Shown here piece after piece: positions 34,723 to 47,563 of a stretch of 64,000 bases of DNA. Each line of letters begins with the position of its first letter. Position 1 is the stretch's first letter. The DNA is taken from positions 372,001 through 436,000 of the forward strand of contig JAGMUV010000014.1 in assembly GCA_020744425.1 (NCBI GenBank), written 5' to 3'. Both the position numbers and the translations under genes were made by a program. The notes beneath the pieces were generated by a model. The model ran no database searches and was not told where the DNA came from. It was given only the letters and a program-made list of their open reading frames with translations. Source of the stretch: Dactylonectria macrodidyma (Eukaryota > Ascomycota > Sordariomycetes > Hypocreales > Nectriaceae).

Positions 34723-36459
34723 GAAGGGTTCTCACGGCAGGGGGAGCCGCCCGTCCTGTCAGAAATGGCATCCCGAGGGGTATATCAGAGTCTATAATTA
34801 TTGTATCCAGGCTCTGTTAAGGGGATGAGTGCCAAAACACCCCCCGTCCCATCATCGTGCCCATAAATTGAGGGGCCCTTCACCGGCTGCAGGAAGGGTG
34901 CTGCCAACATGACATATGTATAAACTAGGCAATTATAACATCCCGACTGCAACACAGTTCTTGTACTGTACTGGCTCCTTGGTGTCTGGGACCGCTTTCG
35001 ATCGTCAGAAGCACTGCTGCAATAGATGAGGATTGACAACAGTGCATTTGGTGCGATTAGCCCACTGTTTCTTAGGGGAGGAGTCCCTAAACCCCAGTGG
35101 CCCAGTGCTGTGTGAGCGCTGCCATCCGTGCCAGAGCTACAAGGTGGCAATGAGTAAAATGACGGAGTGTTGACAGAGTGATCCGCGACCGACCCGCGAC
35201 GTGACCCGCGATCGACAGGAAGAAAAGAGGCCGGCGGGGAGACAATTACGTCGCGTGGGCGTTAGCCGCTCTGGCAGGCCATCCGGTTACGGCGAGCGGC
35301 GAGCTTCCATTGGGTGGCCACTCTCACCTTGCAGAAGCCCGCTGGTAACTGGTACTGGTACCCGGGACGACGAGGCGCCAAACGGCAGCGTGGATTGGAT
35401 TTAGATCTGCCTTTGCAGCCCCTCGATATTTTGGCCTGCAGGCATCCCGTCGGTGCGCCTTTCTTGGTCCCAAAGTACCTCATGTACGGTCCCGCGATCG
35501 ACAGGCGCGGACGCAGACACAGACGCAGAACGGGTATCCCACTGCACAACTGCGCAGGGGGTCCCCACCAAGTCGCGGCGAGAAGCCGTTCAGAACTGGA
35601 TTCATCTGAATCAATCAATCCTCTGAGTGGCATGTCCCAGCTGAGGCTCGCACAACCTCCGGAGCCGAACAGCGCCTGGAGGCCGTGTCCACATGACTCC
35701 CGCGTTGTCGTCACTTTCCCGTTTGAGGACCCCCGTCCTGTCGTGCGGTCCTCCTCCCACCCACCCCCAAGCTCCCAGAGAAATTTCCAGGGTCCCTCCC
35801 ACCACCTTCTCACCTCCGAAACTTGAATCTTTGGAAAAGGGTGACGCTGATCTTTTTTCTTACCCGCCGCTTGTGTCGACTGCCGGCAGACGGGTTGGTG
35901 GTCGAATGTGCAAGACTGTGCCCGTAGTACGTGACAATGATGCTGCTTCGTGCAGGAGACGGGTGACACAACAGTAGGCTGCTATGTAATTACTTGGTAA
36001 CACTGGTGTCACCTTTGATGCCACACCGTAACGTCTCCCGTTGCTCTACTGGCTGGCACGCAGTTTGGTTTATTGGCAATGGTCGGCTACCGACTCGACG
36101 AAGGACTCATTTTCTTAGGCTTCCTACCTACCCGGTCTGTTTGCCTGTGGATGTCTGCCTTATTACTGTGCCTACCCGTCCCCTGCCCTGCCTATTGCTC
36201 CCCTGCCTATTCCGCGACACCCTTGCCTAATTCTCTGGAGACAGACTAGGCCTGGTATCCCGTTGCCACCCCTTCCGACTGTTGTGCCGCAACATTCGAA
36301 ATACTGTGCTCCCACCTCTAGGCCTTTTCCTTCTCCACAGTGACCTCAGACCCGTTGTTGTCTCTCGCCTTAATGAACCGAATGACAACTGCTTGGGGGG
36401 GTTCTGCACTGTACTTTGTATCCGTAGAGTTATCTAATTACCGTACCCATCCTGTCTCA

Positions 36460-38076
36460 CTCAATCTTTCCATTTTCATTTCCATTTTCATTCCCATTTC
36501 CCACTCCCATTTCCCATTCCCAATTCCTTTCTGCTCCTTCATTCCATCTTCCTACTTCCTAATCCAGCATCCCCTGCAAGTAAGTATTCTACTGTAATTT
36601 CTTCCCATCCTCGATGCACGTCTCGAACTCGAACCTCGTGCTCATGTACGCTACCCCATCTGGCTTGGTTGTTTCTCTTTGCTTTTTTTTCCCTGTCACT
36701 CGCTTGATTTTGCCATTGATTTTCCATGCCATGGCGTCGGTCCACGTTTCCTTCCCCCAGTTCGCGGTCGCTGACGTTCTGCAGGGTCGCCAATTTTACC
36801 CACTCGCCTACTTCACCAACTTACAGGCTACCCACCCACCCCCTCCACAGGTTCACGGGACCACCCACATCCCTTCTTCTCGCCGACACACCCTTCACTT
36901 TGACCCTCCCATGGACAGACTCCACGACCTCGTCCCAGCGCTCTAGAACTCACTAAATTCCTGAGCTACTCGCTGGTCCAAGCCGTTCAGCCCAGGCTAA
37001 GCCAGGTAGGTAGGCAGCCAACTGCTGATTCCCTCACTCACTTGTTCCCACATTGCCTCATTCTGATTCTTTCGCCTTTCTCACTTGCCTTACTGAGTTG
37101 GGTCTCTCCACTCTGCTCTCCCACTTGACTTGACTATCCCCTCTCACTTGCTATCGCATCCCACTTGGCCACGCCCACAACTCACGAGCGCCCATCCCTC
37201 CCTCCTTGACCGCCCACGCCTACACCCACCTTCAGCTCCGAAAAGCGAACCAACCCCCTCTTCAGAGACAAGACACAAGATTCAAGACACACATTCATTT
37301 TTCAGCCGCCCGTTCTTCTGCATTCATCACATTCAAACACAAACCGGGACGTCTACTCACGCAAAAAAACTCCCAGCAGCCACTGCGCGTTCCATCTGGT
37401 CTAGTCCGCTCTGCCGCCTTCGGACTCTCCGCCTAAAATTCCAACTCCTCTGCCAGCCCGGATCCGTACCGAGTCATCGTCGGTGGATCCTGAGCCAGAT
37501 CCTGATCAGTGATCCTGCATTGAGCCCAGCACTGAGTCTGAGCCTGAATCACCCACACACTTGCAACCAGACGGGCCAGAACGCTTTGTTCGGTCGCGCC
37601 GCACTACGAGATCGAGACCCAAGACCACGTGGAACTGCAGTAGCATCGGGAAATCGTCTCCCCTCTTTCAGCCCTCTTCAAAACGCCCTCTTCAACGAGT
37701 TCAGCTGCATCCGCTTTCCGCCTCCTTTCGCTTCGCCGCTTCCACTCGGCCCTCATCATACTCCCTCGTCTGAATTGTCTCGTCTTCTTTCGCCGCATCG
37801 TCACACGCGGCCTCTCCCAGCGCGGCGTCGCCTCTCTATTTCCCGCCACCAGCCTTGCGCCCCGACACCGTCTTCGTCACCTGTCCTGGTCTTTTGCCCG
37901 CTTTAGAGTGGCAACGTCCCTGAGCATAATCCGCCAGTGACGACATTTCTTACTCGATCCCCTCAACCCCCGACTCATATTACCTCGCCTCTCGCCGACT
38001 TCACATCTCGACTACAAAAACATCTACCATTTTCTCCACCTATTCTTCCCGACACAAGCCCAAAAATCCTTGCACC
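36460..38076 (+). promoter_or_regulatory. long pyrimidine-rich leader of the SCOC/Slo1-like gene
   Basis: From about 36460 the plus strand is dominated by C and T, with runs of CATTTCCCA-type units around 36470-36530, continuing to the ATG at 38077. Fungal promoters and long 5' untranslated regions often look like this. A 258-codon open frame at 37130-37906 inside it begins at TTG and contains no ATG, so it is not a gene. Confidence 0.45.
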
Positions 38077-38612
38077 ATGGCAGACGACAACGACACCCGT
38101 TCCATTGACTCCTCAGGTCAACCTCAACACACCGCGCACTCCGATTCCTCGACAGCGTCAAGTCCTTGCGAAAAGGAAGAACCCATCATTCAGCAGCCCA
38201 TCCCGATCCGCCCCCGATTACCCACCCGAAAAAGCAGTGGACCATTGGCTGTGCCTCGTGACAGCTCCGCCGTTGGCCCTGTGGAATCTCAGTTTGGCCC
38301 AGATGACGTCAGGGCCATGAGCCCCCGACGAACGAGCGAGGACCTCGACAGGATTGGCAAGCAGGCCAGGGAGGAGATGCAACGGTGAGTCGCTCATCAA
38401 TCGCGTGCGCACATCCCCGATCGCTCGCTGACTTATTTCCCAGGCACGCAAAGGCTCTCCAGGACTCTCTCCTCACGATTTTCAACCGCATCGAGGCGGT
38501 GCGCGAAGAGCACGACAAGCTCAACAACAACAACAAGTTTTTGCAGAAATACATTGGCGACCTGATGAGCACCAGCAAAATCACCGCCTCGAGTAGCCGA
38601 GGAAAGAAATGA
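38077..38612 (+). CDS. short coiled-coil protein, SCOC/Slo1 family
   Basis: Two exons (38077-38384 and 38444-38612) give 158 residues. The N-terminal 100 residues are Ser/Pro/Arg-rich and probably disordered. The C-terminus is a heptad-type coiled coil (LQDSLLTIFNRIEAVREEHD followed by KLNNNNKFLQKYIGDLMS), matching the SCOC signature with R-I/V-(D/E)-A-V-(R/K)-E-E and YIxxLMS. Family knowledge: SCOC binds Arl-type GTPases at the Golgi and affects autophagy; the yeast counterpart is Slo1. The splice GG/GTGAGT...CCCAG restores frame (CAA CG|G CAC). Confidence 0.82.
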
Positions 38613-40563
38613 GGCTTCCCTGAAGCCGATGCTTGGGATATTCGATACGATAATCTTCGATCTTGACCACAAGTAGTCTCCATTGACCTTGTTCTGCGCC
38701 ACCCCATTGACCTTAGCTACACAAGTCATGGCGCCAGCTTCGATCGCACAACACTATCAACCTTTGCTTGAGGCACTCGACCTCGCATTCTGGATTCGCC
38801 CCTGAAGGGGCATGATACCCGCGCCATTTGCGCAACTATTACTTTTCGTCTCTACGCCTTCAACTGGGACTATGAAGAAACACACCTTGCTTGTATATTA
38901 ACGCATTACGAACCATCGAAAAAACAGAATCTACATGACAGCATCATTGGGTGCTGCGGAAGCATATCGGAGCATTGTTTTTATTGGACTTGCATACCGG
39001 GACCACGCGGTCGGCACCAAGCGTCTGGAATCGGTCACCATGAAGGCCTGGTCGATCTAGGCATCTTGGTTCTTGGATCCCGCCCAAACCGGAAGGACTC
39101 ATTGCGCTTGCTTTCAACGTTCAACCTTCATTCTATCTTGTGGTATCCACACAGCTATCTTTTTTGCTATTGTACTTTTTCTCGGCTCTGTAGACTTGGA
39201 GGGAGTGGAGGCTATTGGGGGGACTTGGTTCCTGACAACGGTTGCTTCAGGATGGAGTTAGGTCCGTAAAAATTACATGTGCTTGATAAATGGAATAGTG
39301 AAGATCACTTTGTTTCTCTCTGGTCTTGAATTGCAACGTGAACGAAGTTGGATATCTACGAGCAAGCGCCGATAGGTTTCACCGCCAGTGCCATGCAACG
39401 AGATCCCGCCCTAGCGCGTATCTGTCAACTACGTACGCCTTCTGTTGTTTGTTTGGGGTTGTCTGTATCAAACAGCAAACACCCTTCGGCAAAACAAGGA
39501 GCCCTGATGTCGCCCTACCGGGCGCTTCCCCGCAAACAAGCTCCAAACAGCAGGACTGGACTAAGGAGGCGATTCGTCCTCTCGCCGGAGACCCGGGGGA
39601 CCCATTTTGACACGTTCAGCTCGGGCGCAATCTTCTTCACCGTCTCGACCGCCCGTCTTGTGATGATCCAGAACAGGCGCTAACAAAACACATCTCCGTC
39701 CCCATCGTTCAAAGCGTTTTTTTGGGTCGAGTCTAGCCTAGCAGGGCAGTACCGGCCGAAAGAGGGGGGGTGAGCGACGCTTTCGCGTCCGAGTCACCGA
39801 CGCTTTTCAACGGCTCGTCGCCTGAGGGGAAGGGGAATCGGACGGCCTCTTCCGGGATTTGCGTGCTGTCTCCATAAGATGGAGTAATTTGGCCTGGACG
39901 TTTTTTTTCTTTGCCGGGTCGCGCTACTACTGTGCTGTGAGAGTTTGTTCCGTGATGGGTTCTAGCGTGGAAGACTAAAGGGAGGGAAGAGTGATTCATT
40001 TCCGGAGATGGGCGGAGTTGGTGCGTTTTTGATAGGGATTTAACGGACGTTGGACGGGCTTGTTCCAACACCCAAGAGCGATTGGCCGGGTGATTGATTG
40101 GTCGAAGGAATAGAGCGGTATCCTAGTGTTTATTGCCCTGGGGTGCGACTCTTGGGTGGCATGTCTGTTGCTTCTTGGGTGGATTATGTGACTGACAATC
40201 AACAACCGGACAAATCTATGCGAACAGGATAGTTGCCAGGATTGCTTCCTTTCGTAGCACCCATTTGCGGAGCGTAGGTTAGTTACTCACTATTCGCCAA
40301 CTTCTTAAGATCTCTATACATTTTGCCAAAGGAAGAGAGTGAGCATATTGTTTCCATATGAGAGAACTTGAATATAATTGTTCATTCGCTCAGTGGTTGG
40401 TGTGTCCTTGGGGTTGTCAATCAGCAACCAATCAACCAGTCCAGTCAGTCAACCGGTTTTCAAACCAGCCTTCCCCTTCCTACTCCCAAATTTAAACAAC
40501 AACATCACCAAAAAGCAAATTCGCTCCAAACACGAAAAAGAAAACTCCGAGAAGATGTTTCCG
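38613..40563. other. intergenic between SCOC-like gene and tRNA-Thr
   Basis: About 2 kb. Open frames at 39066-39269 and 39326-39683 have no domain content. No repeats or RNA genes were seen apart from the tRNA at the right edge. Confidence 0.4.
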
Positions 40564-40635
40564 TGCCCACTGACGGAATCGAACCGTCGATCTTCTCATT
40601 ACGAGTGAGACGCCTTACCACTCGGCCAAGCGGGC
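40564..40635 (-). tRNA. tRNA-Thr(CGT)
   Basis: A 72-nt cloverleaf on the minus strand. The acceptor GCCCGCT pairs with AGTGGGC. The D-arm is GGCC...GGC and the anticodon stem TCTCA/TGAGA, with loop CTCGTAA giving anticodon CGT (40601-40603). The T-arm is GACGG-TTCGATT-CCGTC with discriminator A. No intron and no encoded CCA. Confidence 0.93.
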
Positions 40636-41052
40636 TTCCGGATTTGTTGAAATTCATGGCGGTAATGTAGACTATGCATTCTGGGGGAACTTGTGTTCCA
40701 GTGGCCGAAACATGGACTGGCAGGGGGGATGCTGCATATGTGTGAAATGGGTGCATGCAGGTGGGTGTGTCCGCTTTTCGTCTGTTGGGATTCATCACAC
40801 ACACTGCTGCAGCTAGGAAACTTAGGTACTTCGTTCAAAACCGTAGGGTGGTGTCTGGGTGAATGCTGCTCGGACCACGCGGGGTGTCATCTTGCATTAG
40901 TTTGGCGCTTTCATGTGCGTGAACCACATCCGTCACAACAGTCCCACGTCTGCACACCAATGGTTTGAACATGTTCTGTAAAAAAGCCCATGTCTGTACG
41001 TTTAGTACTACGTAGTACATGATCACTCGCAATCTGCTCGTCCATTCAGAAT
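40636..41052. other. intergenic, tRNA-Thr to TRS130 3' end
   Basis: 417 bp with no recognisable feature; short open frames only. Confidence 0.4.
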
Positions 41053-44000
41053 CTACGCTACAACTCTCCCCTTCTCTCTTTCCAACCCCTCGCTTTCCAA
41101 CACCAATGGACCACCGCCAGGCCCACTTGCATCTAGACTCACAGTCACCCACTTCCGCTCGCCCACAACCCGAATTGTCTCCCCGAGGTTTCTCACGTCC
41201 ACTTCATTCATCTGCAGACTCTCGTTCACGCTAGTCGCCGATGCCGCATCCTTGACCTCTCGGATATCGACGCTGGGATAAGGTAGCCAGCCCTCGCGTA
41301 GGGGAATCAGGACGAGTGGAATCTCCGCCTCCGTCTCGGGCTGTGAGGAGAGCGGTTCACCAGAAAAGCCGGGAATGACAAAGTGGCCCTTGCGACGGCC
41401 ACCTACTAGCCATGTGTCGACCGGTGCAGTAACTTCGTAACTAAACTCCTGATCACGTTTGTGCTGAGTGACCGTATCCCAAATCTGTGTCCATTTCAGT
41501 TGCAGCGTCGCTGGCAACATCTGGTTGATGCACACTGTAGGAGTTACCCCGGGCTTTTGTTCCACCAACGTTGAAAGCGGTTTCTGGAGGCGGATATCCG
41601 CCGTGTGAAGAATCGACAAAGAGGGAATCTCGACCGGAATAAGGATGGTGCACGGATCTGCAGGCTGTGATGGTGGGATGGCCACGCGGGGATTGGACTT
41701 TTGCCATTCCTTGAGAAGAGTAGTTATCGCCGTTGCCGCCATGTCCTGTGAGTCGGGGACTCGCCCGAGACCGGTAAAGTATCGCTCCCAAGCAACGTCC
41801 GCAAGAAAGACTGTTGTCACTGCACCGAGCAATGCCGACCGCTCCAGGTCTTGCACCTGCAAACCACTCTTCACCTCCTTGACGACGACGGCTGAGATGT
41901 ACCTGGCGTACTGTTTCAACGGTGTCTCCTTGAGGGTTTCCAGGATCGAAGCCACCACTAGCTCTTCAATCTCTGTCTGCAATACACTGTAGTGCAGCTT
42001 CAAGTACATGGTTTTGGAAGATCGAGCGGTAATCTTTACTCCACGCTTTCTCGTCACCCTGTAGAGCAAGGTGGATGGTTGTTTCGGAAAGACAATGACG
42101 GTGTTGCTAGGCGGAATTCCAAACTCGGACTCGAATATGTCTGAGTGTAGCAGCTCGCTCTTGTAGAGGCGCAAAGGACTGGAGCTTGATGTTGAGACAT
42201 TGAAGCGCGAGAAGAGTGCCTGGTGCTTGAACACGTCCTGGACATTGACGCCCAGCGCTAAAGAGATAGGAATCGCCATGGCCTTGGCAAAGTAGAACTT
42301 GTCGCCCGATTCCGTGGTGTAAGATACCTCGACCTTGGCGGACACGTCGCCTATGTCCTGCTCGACAGAGTAGGGGAAGCGGATGGTGGTAGCCGTATTC
42401 GAGGCAACCTCATTAAAGTAAAAGACGCCTCCTGCTTCCGGGCGCTTGGCGAATTCCACTGACGAGTCAACAACTTTGGCATCAATGGTCAAGAGTCGGA
42501 GACCTCCCGTCGCGGGTTTCACTCGGATCTCACAGTACTTGAGAGTGTTCCACCCCGGACTCAAAGTCAGGTCAAGGGTATTGGTCTTATCCAGCGCAGT
42601 GTGCCTCGTCGCCGCGAGTTGAACATCGAGGGCGTTAGCATGTTGGTACAGGGCTACATCGGGATGTTTGAAGATGTCGGCGTCCGGCGGTGGAGGATGG
42701 TTGATGTCACGCTCAAAGTGGAGAAAGAGATTACTCGAAGACAGGCCGAGATGATCAATTCTGTACTTTCCGGGAACAAGAGTCTGCGTATCCGGTTAGG
42801 TGGCCCTTAGAGTGCAAAAATCTGTAGACTTACCGTGCAGTCAACCTTGATGCTATTTTGACCCGGATTGAGCACAATATCCTCTCGTTTCCCAAACCTC
42901 AACTCCTTGATTGGGCCGGTTTCAGTCGCGGAGACCCTTAGTGACACGCCGTCCAGCTTGATCTCATCGGGGAGCAAACTTCGCAAATTGATTGTCAATG
43001 AGCATCTGTCCTCGCCGTCGTGATACTCTGGTGCGCCAGCAAGTTCGATGTTGGTGAAAAAATTGGACAAATGGACCTTGACTTGGCTCGGAAGCGATGA
43101 GGCAAGATCAAAGAGATTTCCGACGATCCCCTTCATCGACGATTGATCTAGAATTTCGGGTGTGGAAATCATCGACACTGATTTGGACTTGAGCTCGAGG
43201 CGCTCTTTCTCAGCAGCACATGATTTCGTGAGCAACTTAAGCGCCACGCGAACGTAGTCATCCTTGGACTTGAGTTCTCGAAGGCAATGCAGATACATGA
43301 CTAGCATGGATAACTCCAGCGAGCTCCATCCGCTGGCGCCAAAAAAAGGGGTTGCTTGATAAAAGTAGTGTGCAGCAGCGCCGTATTCTTTGAGGTAAAA
43401 CTTCAGTACGGCTAGATCAGCCATGTTTGCCTTTACTGCATGCTCATGATTCGCCACAGTATAATGTCGCAGAGCCTTGTCAGTAAGAATCTCATATAAC
43501 CGGTAGAAGTTGTCCGAGTTGTCCAAAGCGGTTTCTAGAAGTTCACTTTCAATGCCGGCCAGTAGAGGCGACACATCCTCGGAAGTAGATGGTTTGTCCA
43601 CAGATGGCGAGCTGTCATCAAGGCTAACATCCTCAAAATCGGCCGCCTCTGATTCTCCCATCACAGGTGCCTCGCTCCAGCCATCACTCCACCCTCGCTT
43701 TTTACCTAGGCCATCCAGGATGCTCCTCGAAAGCATGTGGAGCTCTGCACGCCTAGCAGCCAAGTCCTCAAGGCCAGCTTTCAGGAATTGTGCAGTCTGT
43801 CCATTGTCCTCTATAGGAGGCATGCCGGGTCCTGGGAAAACGCCAGGGCTCAGTGGAGGTAGTGATGGGTGCGGGCCTGTCTGGACAGTGAGGCCCGAGG
43901 ACCGCGCAGCCGGAGTGCCGAGGGATGATGTGCGCGCAGGATGCATCATCGTCTTCGGTTCAGGTATCGAAGCCTTCTGCTCGTGGTTGTCGGGAGGGGC

Positions 44001-45796
44001 AAGGGTTGAAGGTGGAATTGGAAGTCCTTTTGATGACGTCTGAGCGAGAATTTGCTGCGCAACGGAGAATGCAAAGCTTGCAACGAGGTTGTCAACAACT
44101 TCTGTCAAATGGGGATACATATCAGACTTGTCTTCCTGGCCGTCGGGTTTCTCTTGCGTCATTGCAGCAAGAATATCATGGCGCATAACCTGAGAGACTG
44201 ATGGGATGAACTGCAAAGTCCTGCGACATATCTCGGCCAGCATCGCTAAGTTTTCCGCCTCCTCAGCATGCTTGGGAGGAGGCGCTAAAGGAGCCACACC
44301 GTGGAGGACAGACTCCTGCTGCTCCTTGAGTTTGGCTACCAACTCCTCTCGGTTTGACAATGCGTTGCCGAGACGTAACAACAAGGTGATTTGTCGCGCG
44401 AAGATGTAACATCGGAAATCAAATACCGAGACATTGTTTGCCAAAATCATGTCCCGGTAGGCCTTTTTCGTCGCATTGATGGGGATCTCTTCAAAGTGGT
44501 CCTTGGCTGCCCCATCTGACTGGAGATCAACTGCCTCCTCGTCTTCGGCACTGCCTCCAGATGCTTGGGCCAAGGCCTTTTCCAACTTCTTCTTTAGCTC
44601 ATCCGTGAAGCTGAGCATGGCGCCTCCGTGACTCTCCGGGGACCCTTGGGTGGCCTGCTCGTGAATCACGGCGTCTAGACCAACACTGAGCTCATCGTAT
44701 CCTACCAAGGCATCCTCGACAAGACCAACGCTCTCAAAGCCTCGGGCAAGACCTTCTTTGAGTATAAAAAATGTGCAGAAATTCCATCCAGGGAGCGTCC
44801 GCTGGCCGTCTTTCTCCTTGATATCTTCCTCGTACTGGGTAACCCGCAAATCAAATGAGGTGAGGATGAGGCTCTTGATTTTCGCTACTAGTTCTTGCCA
44901 GGCATTCTCGGCATCGTGTTCGGTTTCTGAGTAGCCCGTGGGAACAGCTGGGACAACCCTAGGAAGGAGGTCGTACGGCAAGTCGTTGATGCCGATTCGA
45001 ATCTGGGCGATGCGGTCCATTCCAGACTTTCCAGTACCACCAAAATCCGTTCGCAGCTTTTCCAAGAGAGGAGTCGAGCCCGAACGGAACAACGAAGTTG
45101 CCTTTTCGGAAGCGCCCGACTCCGACTTGTTGCTCCTCCTGGGTTGGGTTGCGGCGACGGTGTTGGGAATAACTACGTGGACAATTAAGTATTCGAAGGC
45201 ATCGTGCTTTTCTTGCTTGCTGGTCTTCTTTGTGCTTCCGGACGGCGGTGTGTTTTTCTTGATCCATTCTCGAATCTCCGAGCGGACAGAGGACTTGTAC
45301 GATTCGCTGTCGTCGCATCGCACCAGCAGCACCTTCAGGTACGGCGTTCGACGCAGGCCGGGGATCTGATGGCGCCGCTGGCTACCGAAAGCTCTCGAAG
45401 GAAGCGCAGTTGTGTCTACTTGGTCGGTGGACGGGGCGCGGGCGCCAACATTCTGGGTCTGGAAGCCATCGTCAGCGGTGCTTGCGGATCGGCGCACCGG
45501 CTGGAACGACGCGGCGGTGGCGGGCTCCTGGACGAGCTCGACGTGGAGGGTATCGATGGATCGCAAAGGTCCGGCATGCGATTGCCAGTGAAGATTGTGC
45601 AGGGGAAGACGGGGTACTAATCCCGGGGCGAGGAGCTTGTAGACATCGTGAGGGTCGAAGTACTCGACTAGCATGGCAATATGTTAGCACTTCTCGTCGC
45701 TTGCTGACTGCGGCGCACAAGAGCAGCGCAAGGCCATGGCTATATGAATCGGGGATTCGTACCAGTCACTTTTGACGTCGATAATTGCTGTTCCAT
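41053..45796 (-). CDS. TRAPP-II complex subunit Trs130 (TRAPPC10)
   Basis: Large subunit of the TRAPP-II guanine-nucleotide exchange complex that activates Ypt/Rab11-type GTPases at the trans-Golgi. A tiny first exon (MEQQLSTSKVT, start 45796) splices onto VEYFDPHDVYKLLAPGLVPR, followed by LPLHNLHWQSHAGPLRSIDT, which is diagnostic for fungal Trs130. A second large exon (to about 42834) includes the alpha-solenoid region with ALRHYTVANHEHAVKANMAD. A short intron (about 42783-42834) leads to the C-terminal beta-rich trunk (residues about 980 onward), ending at 41053. Total is about 1,500 residues. The plus-strand frames inside it are shadows. Confidence 0.88.
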
Positions 45797-46261
45797 GGCA
45801 AACAGCGCGACTCGGCCCTGGTCATGGTCGTCATCCACGTTGTGTATGGATTGGTGTCGTTGAGCTCCAAGCTGTCCCCAACTAAAGTAGATAGGCTCCA
45901 ACCGCCATATTCACCCCCTGTAATCGAGGCGCACCTCCTTGTTCTGGCAGGGAGCTCACCGCCAATCGCCGGAGCACGCGTTTCTCCGCTCCCAGGGCGG
46001 TGAGACTTGTGGAGCACTGCGATTGGCTGCAATTGGCCCATGCTTCATGACGCCACACCCGAAGTCATGGCGGGGTTGCGGCAGAATTGCATGGAGGGGC
46101 AAATAATTTGTCAACGAAGGTGAGGGAGTGAGTTGAAGAGTCTGTCGCATAGAAACTTCTGTAAAGCTTCATCCTTTATTAACTCAAACGGTGTCTCAAT
46201 TTTGTCTCATCTATTCTCATACTCCTCTCAGGATCGTTACACAGTATTGCAAGGGCCCGCA
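45797..46261. other. divergent promoter of TRS130 and MRI1
   Basis: 465 bp between divergent start codons. No RNA or coding feature was recognised. Confidence 0.5.
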
Positions 46262-47425
46262 ATGTCTACCCTCAAGGCCGTCAAGTACACCCGGGGCGAG
46301 CTCTTGGTCCTCGACCAGCTTCGTCTCCCTCACGAGTTCCACTACGATAATGTCTCGAACAGAACTGAAGCTTTTGATAGCATCGCATCGATGCGCACAC
46401 GCGGTGCCCCTGCCATTGCGATCGTTGCCAGTCTGGGTCTCGCCGTCGAGCTGCACAATGGCAGTCTGACAACATCTTCGGCCGACGAGGCCATCGCCCA
46501 GATCGACGAAGCCCTCGACTACCTCAAGGAGAGCCGGCCTACTGCTGTGGATTTGACCAATGCCATCAACCAACTCAAGGCGCGGATAAGGGCGGTGGGC
46601 TCTGGAGCTACCAAGGAGGCTATCGTGTCAGCTTTCATCGAAGAGGCAGAGAAGATTTTCGAGAAGGACTTGCAGACCAACCTGTCCATTGGCGACCACG
46701 GCGCTGAGTGGCTTCGCGCTCTCGGCGCTTCAGAATCTAACAAGATCTCCGTGCTCACTCACTGCAACACTGGATCACTCGCCACCTCTGGCCACGGCAC
46801 TGCCTTGGGCATCATCCGCACTCTTCAGTCCAAGGGCCTCCTGCAGCACGCCTTTTGCACCGAGACTCGACCCTACAACCAGGGAAGCCGACTTACCGCC
46901 TTTGAACTTGTCTATGAGGGTATCCCTAGCACCTTGATCACTGATTCTATGGCTGCTTCTCTGTTCCGCACTCGAAAGCAGGAAAAGAACATCGCAGCTG
47001 TCATTGTCGGCGCGGACCGCGTTGTACGCAACGGTGATACCGCCAACAAGATCGGCACCTACCAATTGGCTGTGCTCGCCAAGCACCACGGCATAAAGTT
47101 CATTGTTGCGGCACCCACGACCAGTATCGATCTGGAAACCGAGACCGGGGATGGTATCAAGATCGAGGAGAGGAAGAAGGAGGAGCTCACCCAGATCACT
47201 GGGGCTGTCGTCAAATCCGACGGCACTGTTGATGAAACCTCCAAGGTGCGCGTTGCCACCGCCGATCAAAGGGTGGGAGTCTGGAACCCTGCCTTCGATG
47301 TTACCCCGGCCGAGTTGATCGATACTGTTGTCACCGAAAAGGGCGCCGTTGAGAAGGGAGCAGATGGCAAGTTTGACTTTAGCAAGATCATGCCTGAGCG
47401 ATGGGCTAAGGTGATTGGAGCTTGA
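46262..47425 (+). CDS. methylthioribose-1-phosphate isomerase (Mri1)
   Basis: Single exon, 387 residues. The enzyme converts methylthioribose-1-phosphate to methylthioribulose-1-phosphate in the methionine salvage pathway. It belongs to the eIF2B-alpha-like fold. The substrate loop MRTRGAPAIAI, the catalytic Cys in LTHCNTGSLATSGHGTALG, the RPYNQGSRLTAFEL motif and the catalytic Asp in GADRVVRNGD with NKIGTYQLA are all present. The ATG at 46262 begins MSTLKAVKYTRGELLVLDQ, the family N-terminus. The frame is open upstream but without supporting similarity. Confidence 0.95.
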   Translation: MSTLKAVKYTRGELLVLDQLRLPHEFHYDNVSNRTEAFDSIASMRTRGAPAIAIVASLGLAVELHNGSLTTSSADEAIAQIDEALDYLKESRPTAVDLTNAINQLKARIRAVGSGATKEAIVSAFIEEAEKIFEKDLQTNLSIGDHGAEWLRALGASESNKISVLTHCNTGSLATSGHGTALGIIRTLQSKGLLQHAFCTETRPYNQGSRLTAFELVYEGIPSTLITDSMAASLFRTRKQEKNIAAVIVGADRVVRNGDTANKIGTYQLAVLAKHHGIKFIVAAPTTSIDLETETGDGIKIEERKKEELTQITGAVVKSDGTVDETSKVRVATADQRVGVWNPAFDVTPAELIDTVVTEKGAVEKGADGKFDFSKIMPERWAKVIGA

Positions 47426-47563
47426 AGCGCAAATTTGCTTCAAAACTTATCAATGAATCTATCTGTACTTTTTCGTTTTCGTCCAGCAGCGAGAGGGCAT
47501 CATATCCAACATTAGAAGATGAGGATGGAAGTTTTGTATGCTTTTCTCCATGAGTTACGTGGC

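Larger units (their letters stand above)
29599..38076. other. 8.5-kb gene-poor stretch
   Basis: No frame here has a recognisable domain, signal peptide or exon chain. The composition is balanced rather than AT-rich, arguing against a heavily RIP-mutated transposon graveyard. It contains small tandem repeats (33526-33555, 33686-33718, 34666-34722) and, from about 36460 to 38076, a strongly pyrimidine-rich plus strand. That last part is probably the promoter and leader of the downstream coiled-coil gene. Long non-coding transcripts or an unrecognised multi-exon gene cannot be excluded. Confidence 0.5.

Noticed and set aside
34162..34771. overlapping minus-strand frames of 149-174 codons with hydrophobic runs
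   Set aside because: Built on short reiterated CAGGGAGCA/CCTTGCC sequence. The hydrophobic runs are a by-product of the repeats, and two frames compete equally.
35262..35969. 235-codon minus-strand open frame in the gene-poor stretch
   Set aside because: No domain, signal peptide or membrane pattern, and a competing long frame lies on the opposite strand. Judged chance.
37130..37906. 258-codon plus-strand open frame before the SCOC-like gene
   Set aside because: It starts at TTG and has no internal ATG, and its Pro/Ser/His/Leu-rich translation is what any C/T-rich leader gives. No domain.
42601..42810. plus-strand 69-codon frame inside TRS130
   Set aside because: It lies antisense to a confirmed TRS130 exon that joins both large exons in frame.
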